From contig JBAJNN010000028.1 in assembly GCA_036881905.1 (NCBI GenBank), forward strand, positions 1 through 25,349: a stretch of 25,349 nucleotides of DNA. Direction: 5' to 3'. Shown in pieces: positions 25,097-25,349 of this stretch (position 1 is the first letter of the stretch; each line of letters opens with the position of its first letter). The translations under genes and the position numbers were made by a program. Origin of the DNA: JBAJNN01 sp036881905 (GTDB lineage: Bacteria > Pseudomonadota > Alphaproteobacteria > Rhizobiales > Im1). The notes under the pieces are model-generated. The model had not been told where the DNA came from, made no database searches, and worked only from the letters and a program-made list of their open reading frames with translations.

Positions 25097-25349
25097 CTAG
25101 CTGTGGAGCCTCAATAGGTTGTCCTTGTTTAGGCCGAGGCGACTGATTGGCGTTTGATCTTTTATTGCACCGTGTGGTCGATGCCAATTGTAGAGGTGGC
25201 TCCACACGGGCAGGTCTGCGGCGCGCTGATCTGAGGTCTGATAGGCTCGGGCATAGGCCCATGCCCTCAAGCCCGTCTGGATCAAGCGTTCGGCCTTGGC
25301 CGTTGGTGTTCGGGGTGTAGGGTTTTGTGCGGATGTGTTGCAGACCGAG
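25097..25349 (-). pseudogene. IS481-family transposase, C-terminal part, frameshifted
   Basis: The minus strand from the window edge encodes the end of an integrase-core transposase. LGLQHIRTKPYTPNTNG is followed in another frame by KAERLIQTGLRAWAYARAYQTSDQRAADLPVWSHLYNWHRPHGAIKDQTPISRLGL, ending at the TAG at 25097-25099. The YTPNTNGKAER block and YNWHRPHGAI are typical of IS481 transposases and include the region of the catalytic glutamate (KAER). The frame changes at about 25294, consistent with one extra C in AACGGCC, so the copy is probably dead as written. The element's terminal repeat was not located with certainty between 24953 and 25096. Confidence 0.82.

Overview
The window looks like a chromosomal segment of an alphaproteobacterium, possibly Rhodospirillales-like; I cannot place it more exactly. 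The support is the gene content and order: transketolase-gap-pgk-class I aldolase on one strand, a divergent DUF4164-type coiled-coil gene next to transketolase, a COG3146 acyltransferase between RidA and HIT proteins, a TAXI-type TRAP transporter, and moderately high GC throughout. No rRNA, tRNA, CRISPR array, phage module or replication origin was recognised.

Layout. 1-83: C-terminal tail of an unidentified gene. 253-918 (-): LysE-family exporter, divergent from a plus-strand housekeeping run (1060-5487): ygfZ, tag, an HD-domain phosphohydrolase, RidA, a COG3146 acyltransferase and a HIT hydrolase. The first three overlap by 4 bases at each junction, so they are probably translationally coupled. 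5475-6557 (-): azlD and azlC, a branched-chain amino acid exporter pair converging on the HIT gene with a 13-base overlap. 6558-7734: a decayed stretch with no intact gene, holding a broken MFS transporter cut by a small terminal-inverted-repeat element (MITE-like). 7735-8523 (-): an unassigned secreted protein with an internal repeat. 8621-12339 (-): a TAXI-TRAP uptake system (binding protein and fused 4TM/12TM permease); the permease frame is broken by two indels that cancel. 12489-14985 (-): a polar amino acid ABC transporter (binding protein, two permeases) with no ATPase gene beside it.

15182-21766 is the central-metabolism block: ruvX, the divergent DUF4164-like gene, then tkt, gap, pgk and fba. 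These four make a non-oxidative pentose phosphate / lower glycolysis-gluconeogenesis cluster (a Calvin-type regeneration set, but no Rubisco or phosphoribulokinase is visible). The GAPDH lacks the usual NAD-selecting acidic residue. A factor-independent terminator lies about 240 bases after fba. 22165-24952 pairs a SatP-type acetate transporter with acetyl-CoA synthetase, an acetate uptake and activation unit. The window ends in the C-terminal part of a frameshifted IS481-family transposase.

The general picture is a heterotroph with many carboxylate and amino acid transporters that can assimilate acetate. I see no clear new multi-gene system. The most notable items are the repeat-containing secreted protein, the MITE in the MFS relic, the compensating frameshifts in the TRAP permease, the predicted cofactor preference of GAPDH, and the unassigned region between fba and satP.
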